NCBI GenBank assembly: GCA_001600495.1
Contig: BCKE01000001.1
Location: 398,864 to 462,863 of the forward strand
Direction of reading: 5' to 3'
DNA: 64,000 nt
Source: Pilasporangium apinafurcum
Taxonomy: Eukaryota > Oomycota > Peronosporomycetes > Pythiales > Pythiaceae
The notes under the pieces are model-generated. The model saw only the letters and a program-made list of their open reading frames with translations. It searched no databases and was not told the origin of the DNA. Shown here piece by piece: positions 41,801 to 54,500 of the stretch (positions are counted from its first letter, which is position 1; every line of letters begins with the position of its first letter). The translations under genes were made by a program, and so were the position numbers.

Positions 41801-44277
41801 AGGTCTTCTAATATTGACTAACCTTTGTGCCATATCTCTATCCTAATCTTAACAGAATATTGATGGAGTAGTTGCTGCATTAAGAAACGAAGTAATCGTG
41901 CTGGAGCAAACTGTTTCGGATCTGCGCGAGCAACTCCAATCCGTCGAAGCCGAATTGCAGGATTTGCAGTTAGTTCAGGTAGCCCACAAAAATGTCGCAA
42001 GTGTGGGTGTACTTGATGATGTTAGCCAGGGTGTTGTTACTACCGGGAACAGCAGCACAGCAAGTTCTCCGCTTCGGTTTTCACCTTCGCAGCCTCCAGT
42101 CGGTCCCAAAGGAGCCCAATCCGTTCCGCCAGCTCCGTCAAATGACTATCTGTATTCACATCAGATGGTTAATCCAGTGAATTCCTCGACTGCCGCTTTT
42201 GTCTCGGTACCCATCTCTGTGCTTCCTCCTAGAAGTAAGTTGCATTGGGATATGTGCGAGTTTGTCGCACAAGTGCAAACACAGAGCAACACCATGGTTC
42301 CAGCTCAAATGGCAGCCCACAGGCTCTGTACTGCCACAGTCCAATCTCTATGGCCTCGTGCTCAAGTTCGTCCATACGGTTCATTTGTCACTCGATTGGT
42401 GCTCCCTTCCAGGTACGCGTAGCACTTTAATGCTGGCTTAATTTGCTCTGCATAATTGTGTATACTTATGACATCACCTTAATGAATTTGCTATGATTAA
42501 TAGTGATTTGGATCTGGTCATTTGTCTACCAAAAGTACATCGTGATGCACCAGCAGATGCTGCTGGTGTCTTGGAAGGACGCAATGCAATTAAAGAAACA
42601 TGGCAACAGAATCTTGCTCGCAAGCTTCGTCAAGAGCCATGGGTGGTACCGGACTCAGTCAAGACACTGCCACATGCTACAATTCCCATCATCACTTTAC
42701 TTACGGCACCGCCGTACAATGTTCGTTTGGATATTTCTTTCGAAGGTCCAGGGCACAACGGACTAGCCACCAATGATGTTGTGTTGTCGTTGATTCATGA
42801 GTTTCCGCCGCTTGCACCGATTATGCTTGTGCTCAAGAGTTTTGCAATTGAACGAGGGTTTGCCATCGCATATTCTGGTGGCCTGTCATCCTATGCGTTA
42901 CTGTTGATGGTTGCTCGATACCTGCAAGAGTACTGTGATACAATGCCTAACGGCTTCGAAAATGTGTCGGTTCCTGGCCCTGCTGCCCAATCTGGTGCCG
43001 ACTTTGGAATGATGTTAATGGGTTTCTTGGATTTTTATGGCAATCGGTTTGATCCACGCACCACAGGCATTAGCGTAGCCTCTCGCTGCTTTCTGAACAG
43101 AGAGAGTATGTCCGTATCAGGCACAAGAGAGCACAACCACCATCAGTATGCAGCGGACGACGGAGCTCTAGATGATCGGACGAGTCAGTATGGTGATCAC
43201 TGGCAGACACCACAGCGATCTCCGATTCATAATCCGGATTTACTTTCTTCTCCTGGTTCGAGACGCTATGGTAATCGCTCGTCACTTGATGGACCCACCA
43301 CTAACCCGTACATTTTGGACCAGGCGACACATGATCCCCATAAATTTGACCCCATTTTTATTGAGGATCCGCTGCGCCCGAGTAACAATGTGGGCCGAAA
43401 TTGCTTCCGTATCATGCAAATTCGCCGTGCATTTGCTGGTGCATACTCCACACTCATGAATGCATCCATGTCACCTCCTATCTTTGATGACAGCAGAGTA
43501 ACACTCGTAACTGGTGTGACGCTGCCTCCAACCAATCTCTTGCGATCCATTCTCGGACCAAATACCATGGAAAATGTGAAGTCGGATGGGTTGACGCTGA
43601 AGCCAACATCTTCAGTTGTACCTTCCACTTCAGCGGCTGGCGTACGACAGGATTTATTGTCTATGGAGCAAAATTACGTAAATTTTTACCGTGTGCCAGC
43701 GCCTACAACGGATATCATCAGCGTGCCTTATCATTATAGCAATCCAGCAGTAGTTGCTTCCCATTACTACGGAGGAGGGGGCGGTGAACCCACATCAACG
43801 ACTCCATCATATCTCTACCAGCAACAACAGCATCATCAGCAACAGCAGCAACGGATGATGAGCATTTACGGGTATCGGCCAGAAGGATCGTATCGGCGGT
43901 ATAGTGAGACATTAACGGAAAGGATGACAAGTCGGTCTGATGTGGACGCCGCGGAGACAATAGAACGGCTCAAAGAGCGACTCGGAAGCCCGCGACGTTT
44001 TCCACTTCAGAACTCATCGCGGAACGACGACAACAGAAAACAAGACCATATCATGACGAGAAAATCTCCTGCACGGTCACTCAGCTTTGCCGATGTCGTT
44101 GTCGGAGGGAGCAGCTCGTCTTTAACAGGTTCAGTACCAACTGCTGGTGCATATAAGAGAGAGCCAACATCACCGCTGGCGCTTGCACCACGGCTCTGGC
44201 GTGACGACTCAAAGATTGACGAGAATATGAATGAGAAATGGGAGACGAAGGACGATTCGGAAATCAAAAGGCGATAA
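38846..44277 (+). CDS. Non-canonical poly(A) polymerase, TRF4/TENT4 type, with giant N-terminus
   Basis: Five exons (38846-39664, 39750-39803, 39884-41773, 41856-42412, 42504-44277) give 1,697 aa; an in-frame ATG at 38693 would add 51. The catalytic core begins near residue 1055. It shows a nucleotidyltransferase block with GSFVTRLVLPSSDLDLVICL, whose two Asp are metal ligands, and RLDISFEG with the third Asp. A PAP-associated region follows (PPLAPIMLVLKSFAIERG, YSGGLSSYALLLMVARYLQ, FIEDPLRPSNNVGR). This matches TRF4/PAPD5, which adds short tails to RNAs for exosome decay or protection. The first ~1,050 residues are mostly Ser-rich and Lys-rich with no recognised domain. The C-terminal tail has a Gln/His run near 43818-43852. 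If the N-terminal exons are a separate gene, the phase-0 splice at 41773/41856 would be wrong. Confidence 0.75.
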
Positions 44278-44724
44278 ATTTTGAAGACGCTACGCGATGT
44301 TGATTCAAAGTATCTGATGAGCTGAGTTTGAGTACGATAGAATCCCAAATATATGCACTGACAGGCATGTATCTGCAATCCATGTACATTGGCCTCTAAT
44401 GGAATATTTACTGCTTTGGTGATGCAGAATATTTCTTCATTGTAATAGCTGATATAGCTATCGTAGCTGAAACCATTATCTGAGCAGATAAGAGTAGCTT
44501 TAGGTTCGTGATACATTAAGCGGATACTCTGTTAGAACTTATCACTCTGAGAATCTCGAGTCATCTGGTTAGATCGATCGAATCTCGACGTTTATTCTTA
44601 TTGCTCTGATTAGCGCGAATTTATTGAAGCTGTGAAAAGATATCAAGTGGATCTAGTGTAGTTATATCAACATGTTTTTTTTGCTTCAAAAGCCGATCAA
44701 TATTCATATTTCCACGCACACTTA

Positions 44725-44844
44725 ATGAATCCTTTACTTTTGCACGTAGCGACGCTATTCGTCACCACTATCCTATCCATATGTCAGGTTGGTGAAAAAG
44801 AAGTCATTGTCGTCTCCTGCTTCATTGAACTATGTAGCGCTTGA
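44725..44844 (+). CDS. Tiny signal-peptide-like ORF, 39 aa
   Basis: ATG to TGA with a hydrophobic N-terminus (MNPLLLHVATLFVTTILS). It could be a chance ORF, or the signal exon of the hypothetical ORF at 44890, but no convincing splice joins them. The rest of 44278-44889 is featureless. Confidence 0.15.
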   Translation: MNPLLLHVATLFVTTILSICQVGEKEVIVVSCFIELCSA

Positions 44845-44889
44845 TGGGCTTTCCGATTGACGGACATATCCTCAACCTGATCGCCCCAC

Positions 44890-45270
44890 ATGCACAAACG
44901 GACTAAGTTGGAGTCGACAAATTCTCATGGCAGATGGTGCTGCATCGACTATCCAGCGAATGATCCAAGTACGATCGATGATAATACCACTCGATTGCAA
45001 TCCATCCGTATGAAAAACACTTCAGTCCAACCACACAAAATAGTTCACGAATCCACTCGCACACGATCCCCAGCTGATGTGCCTATCCATCGACTCATTC
45101 AACAGGGCCGCGACTTGCCTCCAGTAATCGCGCTATTGATTGCTTATGCTAATGGCACGCAAAAGCTTGTGGATTTCCACCCCATGGGATCATCAGGAGT
45201 GTCTTCGAATATCCAGCTGGATGATATCGCTGAGTTTTTCGTAATAGCTGTGAATGGCATAGATCGATGA
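44890..45270 (+). CDS. Hypothetical protein, 126 aa
   Basis: Open frame from ATG to TGA. It is polar at the N-terminus, with a more structured C-terminal half (IHRLIQQGRDLPPVIALLI, VDFHPMGSSG, IAEFFVIAVNGIDR). No domain is recognised. It sits between the TRF4-like gene and the convergent aspartic protease, with 136 bases to the latter's stop. It may be a complete small gene or the last exon of a longer one. Confidence 0.35.
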   Translation: MHKRTKLESTNSHGRWCCIDYPANDPSTIDDNTTRLQSIRMKNTSVQPHKIVHESTRTRSPADVPIHRLIQQGRDLPPVIALLIAYANGTQKLVDFHPMGSSGVSSNIQLDDIAEFFVIAVNGIDR

Positions 45271-45406
45271 GTACTATATTAACGATGCAGGTCACAAACC
45301 CACATCAGCAGCATCTTTTGGCTAAATTATCGAGGCAATAAGACAAACATGAAGTTTGCACCAGCTTACCGACAGGAGATAACATGTTTAATAATTACAG
45401 GAGGTA

Positions 45407-47760
45407 TCAAAGAAACTCGCCACTCAACGAAGAGGACCGCAGGCGTTGTCTCGCCGAAGACGGCGACGCTTGAGTCTGCTTTTGCTTTTTGTTTTTTATA
45501 CTTCGATTAGCGGAAAAGGATGATGATCGCGGTGGTGACAGTAGCGCAATACTGGAGGCATCTGACTGTGGTGAACTCATCAGTGCAAACGGCGCTTCTG
45601 ATACGACCGTGGCTGGCGGTGGTGGCAAATGAGATGGAGGGGCACGCTTTGATCCGGTTGCCAATTCTTGTTCCTTCTTGTTGTAGCCTTCTGGAGGCAG
45701 AGTGGGAACCAAGGCAGGTCCCATTGTGCCTCTATTTAGCTCACGCGGAGCAGCTCTGGACACAGCTGCCAGCTCCTCTTGCAATTGCTTCATCTTTTTG
45801 TTGCTCTTGCGCCAATATATGATCACGCCAATGCTGATGAAGACGACAACGACACTGGCGAGCACAATGTACATCCACCACAGCCAAAAGAAGCATGCCG
45901 ATCCCCACGGAAAATAGCTCGATATTCGGTTGTGTTTCTTGAGAGTTGAGGAAAAGCACGAGCACCAATCAATGGTGCTATCAGAGGTGTAGACTTTCTT
46001 AGTTGATGTCACGTTGTTTGGGCAGTTGTCGGCGACGGCGATTCCGATCTATAACAGCAATACCATAATATTAGATCCATTGAAACTTAGTAGATACGTG
46101 CTTGCACTTACCTTGGACTCCGCGCGGTTATGATAAGTATATAATCCATCCATAAATACATCTCCTAGCACTACGGACGTTGATTCAGAGATCCCAATTG
46201 CTCGACAGGGCGTGTCTGCGTTTTCTCCATTCATTTCTGGTCGCCAATAGTACTCTGGTGGAATCTCGACCGTGAAATGCTGCGTTGTATCAGACACGTC
46301 GTCACCCGTTTGCAATGCAAATGAAACGTAAATTGATGGAAGATCCAGTAACGTAGACGTCGTGGACGAAGGATCACAGTAATCCTCGTCACAGCAGGAA
46401 TTGTCCGAGTCGAAATAGTCAGTATTGAAGTCCGGGATAGCAGCGAGGGTTGCTTCTTGTATCTGCGTCATCAGTGCGTTGTAGACATCCGATGGAAACG
46501 CGAGATTGCTTGTTCCAGAATCGATGATCGCCTGAATTTGATACAACCACATTCAGCACATTCACAGTCATTAACGTAGCAAATCTTACAAACACAGACC
46601 TGCGGTTCGTTGTACTGCACGCAATCTAGATCCAACGATTTGTTGTCATATCCAATGTCGGATACAGTCACGACGAACCAAGCTTCCTGAACGATACCAG
46701 GAGTTATCAACAGTGAGCGTTGGTGACCCATTATTCATTTCCTGTACATAGTGCATACCCGCACAATCGGTGCATAGAGCATGTCACCCGAAAAATACGT
46801 CTCTCCCTCTGTCCCGTCAATCCCACCAACGAGTAACTGACCCGCATGCAGCGAGAAATCCGTTTCCTGCAATAATAGTGGCTGCATGATGCCGCAAAGC
46901 AGCATGCCGAAGGCATCGCTAGTATCGCCGTTAGTCACGAGATCTTCGTAGAAAGAAGAGGGAGCAGAGTCCGAATCTGGGACAGCAATTGCCTTGTAAG
47001 CGAGTCCGGTGATACCATCGTAAGTCGATCGGTAAAATGTGTCCTGTTGTTCGATGACAAGGAATGATTTCGTGATAGAATCGATTTCACTCGATGACCA
47101 CTCGTCTGTTGCAAATTGTCCACTAGTATCCACAGACCACGCAAGCATCAATAATAGCAACGATGAGATCATCATTTAGAAATATCGATAATGTGTGAGG
47201 AGCTACAACAGTGGCACGTACACGATAGTCGCGCCGGCGAACGTGAGCGTATAATCGGTAGTATCAGTGATGGAGCAGGTGGGCGATGCGCCACAGTCGA
47301 AGGTCACCGTGGCATCACTACCACAGCAATCCGCTCCCAATACTGCATCATTCGACGATCCAGTGTCTGCAATTAATCGAAATGTATTCTACATAATACA
47401 ATGTGGATAGCCCACATATCATAAACAAGTTAATCCATCCATCGATGCAAAAGCATCAAATGTGGTTGCGTATCTGTTTACATTTTGGTCGCCGGAGGTT
47501 CCAATCGAGACCGAAAGCGTGTACGCTGTCAAAGTTGCGTCCCCATATCAATCGTAAACAACAGACGAGTGACTTGTGACGTCAGCAAACTTGCCAGCAA
47601 GTGAATTTGTTGATAGTGCATCATTTTCAGCGTTTACAACGCACGCACCACTTCCTGTGTCGATTCCTGTTAAATCCAGAGAGTATCGTGCGCTGGATGC
47701 ATCCACAGAGTGTACAATCGCCGCCGCTAGCAGCAGCAACAGATGCCGCCCATGCTTCAT
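45407..47760 (-). CDS. Membrane-anchored aspartic protease, A1 family
   Basis: Seven exons (47760-47649, 47525-47482, 47388-47222, 47122-46759, 46686-46600, 46531-46112, 46048-45407) give 611 aa. A signal peptide (MKHGRHLLLLLAAAIVHS) leads to a pepsin-like domain. The first active-site Asp is D60 (FRLIADTGSSN), and the second is D262 (AIIDSGTSNLAFP). Several paired cysteines lie in between. Near residues 449-477 there is one transmembrane helix (FFWLWWMYIVLASVVVVFI). A basic stop-transfer and a 135-residue cytosolic tail follow, giving a type I, BACE-like layout. Intron 1 (123 nt) uses a strong GTGCGT donor. Reading straight through instead would meet an in-frame TGA, so that splice matters. 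Confidence 0.82.
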
Positions 47761-47988
47761 TTGAGTGTCAATGAGTCAAAACGTCCGGCTACGTACACAT
47801 TACCATCACGAAAAAACTGAACACCACGTCTTCTATAAAGATCAAGTACAGTACTATATCCACAAGTGACAATCACTCTGAAAATTATTGTCACTATTTC
47901 GTTTTAGTGACACTGGTAATGGTGGCTTTTTAGGCGGGAAAACCGTCCAAGCAATTACCAAGCAAGGAAGACCGGCGCACGCAGGCAG
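47761..47988. promoter_or_regulatory. Divergent promoter of protease and KNL2
   Basis: A 228-bp gap separates the starts of the aspartic protease (-) and KNL2/M18BP1 (+). No CCAATCA is present. The call rests on gene orientation only. Confidence 0.3.
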
Positions 47989-50900
47989 ATGGCGGATGTG
48001 GTGCGTTCAGGGGCAATTTTCCGTGTACGCAGCGCAAAGACTCTCAAGTCACCGCTTCCACGGCTACCAGGTATGCGCAGACGACCATCGTCCGTGGAGA
48101 AGAGCTCGACAAATGGAGAAACGTCGCAGAAACGCGTCGCGATAAAGGTCCGACAGAATGCACTAGAAACGATGGCAGGTGGCATCGCGTCAGCTAGGAA
48201 GCGGAAAAAGAAGAAGAAGCAAAAGCACGTAAAGCAGGAAGCGTCAACGCAACGATCAGTAGAAGAGGACGCCGATGATAACGATCGGAACCATCTAGAA
48301 GTAGAGAAACAGATTGGGAAGAATCGATCTCCTGAGGTGATCGCGGTGACTTCCAAACACTCGGTGAGAAAGAGTCCAATATCACAGTATCCTCGACAAC
48401 ACAACACAAAGAATACTAACACGATGTTCCATCAGCAGCAGGAGAAACAAACCAAGGATCCGAGTCCGTCTTCCACGCGATTACGTGCATCAGACACTCG
48501 TACCGCAGCTAGCGGGAAGCGAAAGGTTGGTGATAAGATCGTTAATAAAGCCCAGAAGGTCGTGGAGAAGGACGTGTCGATCACAGAGGCAGCCAAAAAA
48601 CTGAAAAAGAAGAGAAAACGTGAGCAGATGGAATATCCGAAACACGAGAAACGGACAAAGCGAACTGACCTCACGGATTCAGTGCGCATGGGAGAAACAC
48701 ATGAAGAAAACCCTGAGATTGAGACCCCTCTTCCACCCAGAGATGTGGAAACAAAGAAGAAGACCATCGCGGTTACTCACAGTGAAGATGAAGAAGGGGA
48801 TACAGACGACCAACAAGAGGGTGTGATGATTCGAAAACGTCTCTTTCCGACCCCACCATCCAAAGAAAAGAAAAAAGATGGTTCAGCAGCTCTTAATGAA
48901 ACACAACAGAAAGAGAATCGTCCACCGCGGATTTCGTCGAACAGTAATCGCTCAAGCAGTAGAACGCATTCGAAAATTTCTCTTATACCGAAAGGAATGT
49001 CTGTGTTAGAAGCGATTGCTGCGCCTCCTAAACGAGGAGTCGATCGTGAGCGCACGGCAAAGCAAGAGCTAAAGAAGAAAGTGAAAAAGTCAAAGACAAT
49101 GAAATTGAAAGAGAAAGATCGGGAAACAATAAAAGAGAAGGACTCGATGGCAGTGAGCGATGACGACTGGGAGACAGTGGAAGCGAGGAGGTTAAAGAAA
49201 GTGAGGGAGAAAGATTTGAAGAGAACAACGCATCGGGTTGTAGACGTTGTGAAGGAAAAGAGCAGCTTGCGGCAAAGAAAGGAGAAGGAGAGAAAATTAC
49301 AGAAGATGGAAGAAAAGGAGACAAAAGTATCGGCTATTGTTATGGAAACAAAAGTGCATGAAGCCATTTCGAAGCATCCAAAGGTGGCTACGGACTATGA
49401 ACAGAAGAGTGAACAATTGGATACTTCGTTCACATCCGTTACGAGTCAATCTCAGCGTCGACCTAGATCCAAAGTACTTAAACTCTGCGATTGGTACTTC
49501 GAATGGCCACCATGGTATGATCAAAGCAGCGATGACAACGGTTCTGCATCGAAGCTCCAGTTAGCTTTGGCCGGTCAAATATCAGGTCGGCATGCCAGGT
49601 TTCTACTTGGCAAACGCATGGGTCAAGATCAGTTTATTTCTCCTAATTATGAAAATATTCGATTGGTGGGCTGCTTAAATATCGAAAAGGCTACCGAACA
49701 AGGAGTGCCTTCGTCTGTGATGGAACTGATGGTAGACGGTCTTCCATGTCAATGGCGAAGCAAATTAAAAGCCTACGCTTCAGATACAGTGTCTCCCAAG
49801 AGAGTAAGCAAACCAAGCGGTATCATTAAACGGTAAGTGACGCTATTGCAGAACTTTGACGGAGAACTTCATTGTGTCAGAATGGCTGATTTATAACATA
49901 TACCCTTAGGAGACGCGAAGATGTAGAGAGTACTGATGATTCTGAATGGGAACCCGACGAAGAACCAACAAAGGTGAGGCAACAGTTTAAGTTATTTTGT
50001 ATCGATAATGTGCGGAAGGAACTGAATGCTGTTTCAATGGTGGTTGATATCATTTAGCGCTCCCGCAGCGGTCCTAATTTGAATCCAGCGATGGGGTGGC
50101 GGCGTGAAGAACAACCGCGTCCCGATACCTCTTTCGTGGACGGAACTGCGTCGCAACTTACCAAGTAATTACTGTTGCTTGCGGTTCTGATAGTGTTAGT
50201 AATTGTGTTTTGAAACTGGACCCTCATGTACATACGATGTTGCCATCATCACAATTGTAGACTTGCTGCAAACCAAACGAAAATGACAAAAATATCACGC
50301 CAAGGGAGTACAAGTTCTGCCGTTGCAAAATTACATGGGAAAGTGAAACGTAACAAGAATGAAGCGGAGCTGAGTGATGCAACATCCTGGAGCGAAGCAC
50401 AGCTCCAGGCTCTAGCAGATGCGAAAGTGAAGGTGCCACCGACTACAAGCAATTATTGGGCTGTGGTATGTGGCTTGCCAGGCAATGCAAATTTCATCGC
50501 AAACCTTGTCTTTGATATACATAACGGAGTCGTTATGATTATACAGGTCGCTCAGTTTATTCCAGGAAAGACGGCGGCTGATTGCCGCGCAAAGTCCTTC
50601 GAAAGTTTTACTTCACCCACGGGTCGGAAAAGCCACAAATTGTCTACCAATGCTTCAGATACCATGGTGATACCTCAAAAGATTCACCGTGCAGGGTCAA
50701 ACAGGTTCAAAAAACAAGTTCGGGAATTCGTTCAGAAGGTATGGTCACAATGTTAGAGTTGTTTAATCGACATGATGGATGATTACACAACCAATTCAAT
50801 TGATTGACATACTTCTCTTCATATTGTGCTTTAGCTTGAGCAAAAGAATGCTGATGACATATTTTCGACTTCGACCCCATCGAAGGCAGAGCTTGAGGGC

Positions 50901-51401
50901 ACACAGGGTTTAGATGATATCAAGTCTCCAGCCGTCGCAGGTGGAAGTGATCTACATAGTGTGGACGATGAAGACGATTACTACGATGATTACGGTCTCC
51001 CGTCGGCTGGTCGCGAATTACTAGAGAAAGTAACCCTTGCAAAACGAGACGAAGTGGATTCTTACGTGCTTGCTTTGAAGAGAAGTCGAGCAAATGGTTG
51101 TAGCAGTGTAACCTATTCATCGAAAGCGCTCCAGACGCCGAAAACAGCAAAACAGAACAAGAAACCTACGGTACGTTACGTCTAGATATGTGATTACTGA
51201 GTAATGGATGATTTAATGATATTGGTTGGTATATTGTAGAAGCATGCTGTTCGTCTTGTGGAAGAGGTAGGTAGTCACTATCTAGAAGGTATCGTCAGTC
51301 CTGGAGGAACGACAAAGGTGCGCATCGAGAAGGATGGGAGCTCATCGGAAGAAGAGGACTTTGATAGTGATGAAGAAGGCTCGTCGAGCGACTTTCACTG
51401 A
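47989..51401 (+). CDS. KNL2: KNL2/M18BP1-like centromere licensing factor (SANTA + SANT)
   Basis: Seven exons (47989-49832, 49910-49973, 50058-50164, 50261-50465, 50547-50738, 50835-51170, 51240-51401) give 969 aa. The first ~490 residues are extremely Lys/Glu-rich and disordered. A SANTA domain spans about 496-595, opening with LCDWYFEWPPWY and closing with VDGLPCQW, the Trp-ended GxPxxW typical of SANTA. A SANT/Myb helix set follows at 713-761 (TSWSEAQLQALADA, NYWAVVAQFIPGKTAADC), spliced through exons 4-5. The tail is acidic. SANTA plus SANT is diagnostic of M18BP1/KNL2, which directs CENP-A deposition at centromeres. A CENP-C-like motif was not seen. Convergent with rotatin. Confidence 0.85.
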
Positions 51402-51585
51402 CCACGTAAGAATGTGAATATATTTATTCTTCCAATGTGCTCAGAGTATGAACTACAGTCTCCTGTTCAGTTTCAAACTCGAGAACGTACACTGCGAGCA
51501 ATCATGGAGATAAATAAAGAGCCACCATTTGCTCTTAGTGTCGTTCATAACTACACAAACAATGCATATACACTGGATAGATCAC

Positions 51586-54500
51586 CTAGTTCCTGACAAG
51601 CATCAAAACGTGGCGTAGATTTTCGATAATTTCCGCCTGTTGCTCCCCAGGTTGTGCATTAGTGGCCAGGACTTGTTCCAGATGTTCAAGAGCTGCCGGT
51701 TTGCCAAGAACAATTGCTCTCGCCTTTTGATTGTCGTACACGAGTGCCCACAACGTGCATGAAATATGCACTTTCGCAACAACGGATCGGCTGGTTCTTA
51801 CAAGAGCCAGCAGCTCATCCAGCAGATTTTCCCACACCGTAAAGTGGGTCTTGGAGATGCGAGATAACGACAAATTCCGGATAAACAAGCACCCAGATTC
51901 GTGTATACTGGCATGTGCAGAGCAAAGGATATCTTCCAGAAGATACACGAGCCCTTTCGTACTGCTACTATAGATGACTTGTGTGCCATCATCATTGCAT
52001 GCCACACTCGAAAGAACACCAAGGAGATTGCCAAGGTTCTCGACCTCTGCTGGATCTGGTCTGGATGTCTGCCTGATATTCTTGAGTCGTTCCTGAATGT
52101 CATTCACCAACTTTGCGATCAATCCGGACTTGATTGCCCACATTAAACATTCAGCATTGAGAAGCGTAGACTTTAAAATGACGCAAGCAACACTACATAT
52201 TGTCGAATCCTTCAAGGAGTTTGATGGAAGTCGCGCTAGAGAAGTAGCAGTTGATGATTGATGTGCAAGGTCACTCAGTAAAGCTAAAAGTGAACAGGGT
52301 TTCTGTTGACTTTCTTCAACAGCAGCACCCGAGCGGAGCGGAAGAGATGAGGACGAGCGAAGAAGTGATGCCTTGGTGACGTCGTTCCGACTCGTGTAGT
52401 TGTTCAATAGGCGGAGGGCGCTTAACAACACAGCAGATCCTCGTATATGAGCCATTTTCATTGTATTCCAGTTGGAGAGGAGGATGCCCGGAAACTGTTG
52501 AAGCTACGTAACAATGCAAATACATTAATCATTCATCAGCACTCTAAGCATGATTGCCAGTCTACCACTCCACATGGATAAAACATACCATTGCAAGCTT
52601 CTGGTGATCTGGATGGTCTCCGACTAGTGCGCTCATGACATTCATATGGATTTCGATCCGAGCGCATATCTCGAGCATATAGTCATCCTGAGACGAATTG
52701 GAGTTCTTGGTTTTGCCACCAAAGCCTCCAGCCATTCGAATTGCGTAGAACAACTCTTTGATTGACATGGTACACAATTGTATGCCTTGTTTGATGACCA
52801 CCAAATGACGTAACGTTGAGACTGATTCAAGCATCAGCTGCAATGTGCATGCAACCCGTCGAACTGATGCGATAGAAGAAGATTCGCTGGCGCTTGCATT
52901 TGATGTTTCCGTGCTGGATAGGCTTAGTGCACGAAATTCAGACACTATCTTGAAAAGTTCAAAGACCGCGGAGCAAAGCGAATGGACATCTTCACTATCC
53001 GCAGACTGCAACTGTTCCTTCGATTGGTTCAAGAAAATCTACAGGAATTATATTTGTCAGTTGTGATGCACATCTCCATGTGCTGGCAACATGGATTGGT
53101 ATATAACTTACAGCAGCAATAAGACGAGAGAATGAAATGCGAAAAGAAAGCGGATGTCGTGCCTCCATCAACTTGACGGTAACAGGTAAAATATGGACAA
53201 AAAGTTGTCGGGATATAAAGACTGGCCGCTGCAACTCCTCATTACCGTTATCTCGTTCCATCGATTCCGGTGACTGGATGATAAGTCTACTCAATACGAT
53301 CGCAGAACATTCGAGTACATCATAGTGAGCTTGCACCACTGGAGTCGTTTCGATGGCGAAATCTTCAGCTGATGGCAACATTTTTCTGAGTGACAGCTCG
53401 ATATCTTCGATCAGTTCGATCAGCTGGTACGTGAGAGTCGTGTGCTACAAGCTCATAAGAGTACATCAGTAATCTACATAACGTTACGCAAAAGAAATGG
53501 ACAAAAGCAGTTGCGGAAAATACCATCCGCAAAAAGTTCGTGAGTTCAGGTTTCGATCGTTGAATAAGCACTTGGAACAGACTTAAAATTCCCAGTATAC
53601 ACTCCAGGACTCCAGGAAGTAATGACTGCGTCCACATGTCGGAATCGTTGAGAGAAACCAGCATAAACCTTGTGCAGTAATCTTCGCATTTGGCAGCCCA
53701 TTCTCTATATGATACAGCCTATATAACACATGCCCACCATCAGCACATCACATAACCATGAAGACACATATCAAGGAAAACTCATGAAGAGCCTACCTGC
53801 ACCAATACAGAGAATACATTGTAATCTTCGTCACCGATGGTTAGTTCGGCCGCTATGTCCCCAAATTGTGGAGCCAACACGCTTCGTTGTATATATAGTT
53901 CAATCACAAGTCGAGTAAAAGCATAGGTGCTCCGAAGAAGGATTGTGTCGCCCTTTAGACAGCGCGACAACACCTTCAAAACACGTTCAGCAAAGTGTTC
54001 GCCATCCAGAATTTCATTGAGTTGCACTTGGAGGTCTGTCGAGTTCAAATCATATCTATTCACGGCGCTACGAATGACGTCGCAGGCTGCACTTCGAACG
54101 CCATCGCACTCAGTTTCATCCAATGCAGTATCCAATGCAAGTTGCAGCAGCCTTCCTCTCGTTTCATTGGACTTGATTGACGAATAGTCGAGTAAAGTTG
54201 CAAACCCCAACTCTCGTGTCGCTGATACGTGATCGAAGAGCAATCGAGACGACCAATTACTGTCTTCCAAAATATCGATGTTTTCTTGATTCTGGGGTAA
54301 TATCTGAAGAATTGATACAAGCAATTGGGAGGCCACAGCGAATACATCTCGCTCAAGGAATGAACCTGGAATACGATGGCGACAAATTACAGCAAGAAGT
54401 GGCGAGATGAGCAATGATAAGTGCTGATGAATGACTTCGTACGATGATGCCAAGCGACGCTCAGGTTGCTGTTTCTTGATAACCACGAATTTCAGCAGCA

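Noticed and set aside
47376-47388. Loss of the first active-site Asp in the protease from a splice at the CAG before ACACTGG
   Set aside because: The acceptor 18 bases upstream (TATGTAG) gives FRLIADTGSSN in phase, restoring the expected motif.
47540-47545. In-frame TGA in the protease as a selenocysteine codon
   Set aside because: A consensus GTGCGT donor and CAG acceptor remove it in phase, and the position is not a catalytic residue in this family.
48777-49367. 196-codon minus-strand frame rich in Ser and Phe
   Set aside because: It is the mirror of the Lys/Glu-rich KNL2 coding exon (AAG/GAA codons read as CTT/TTC).
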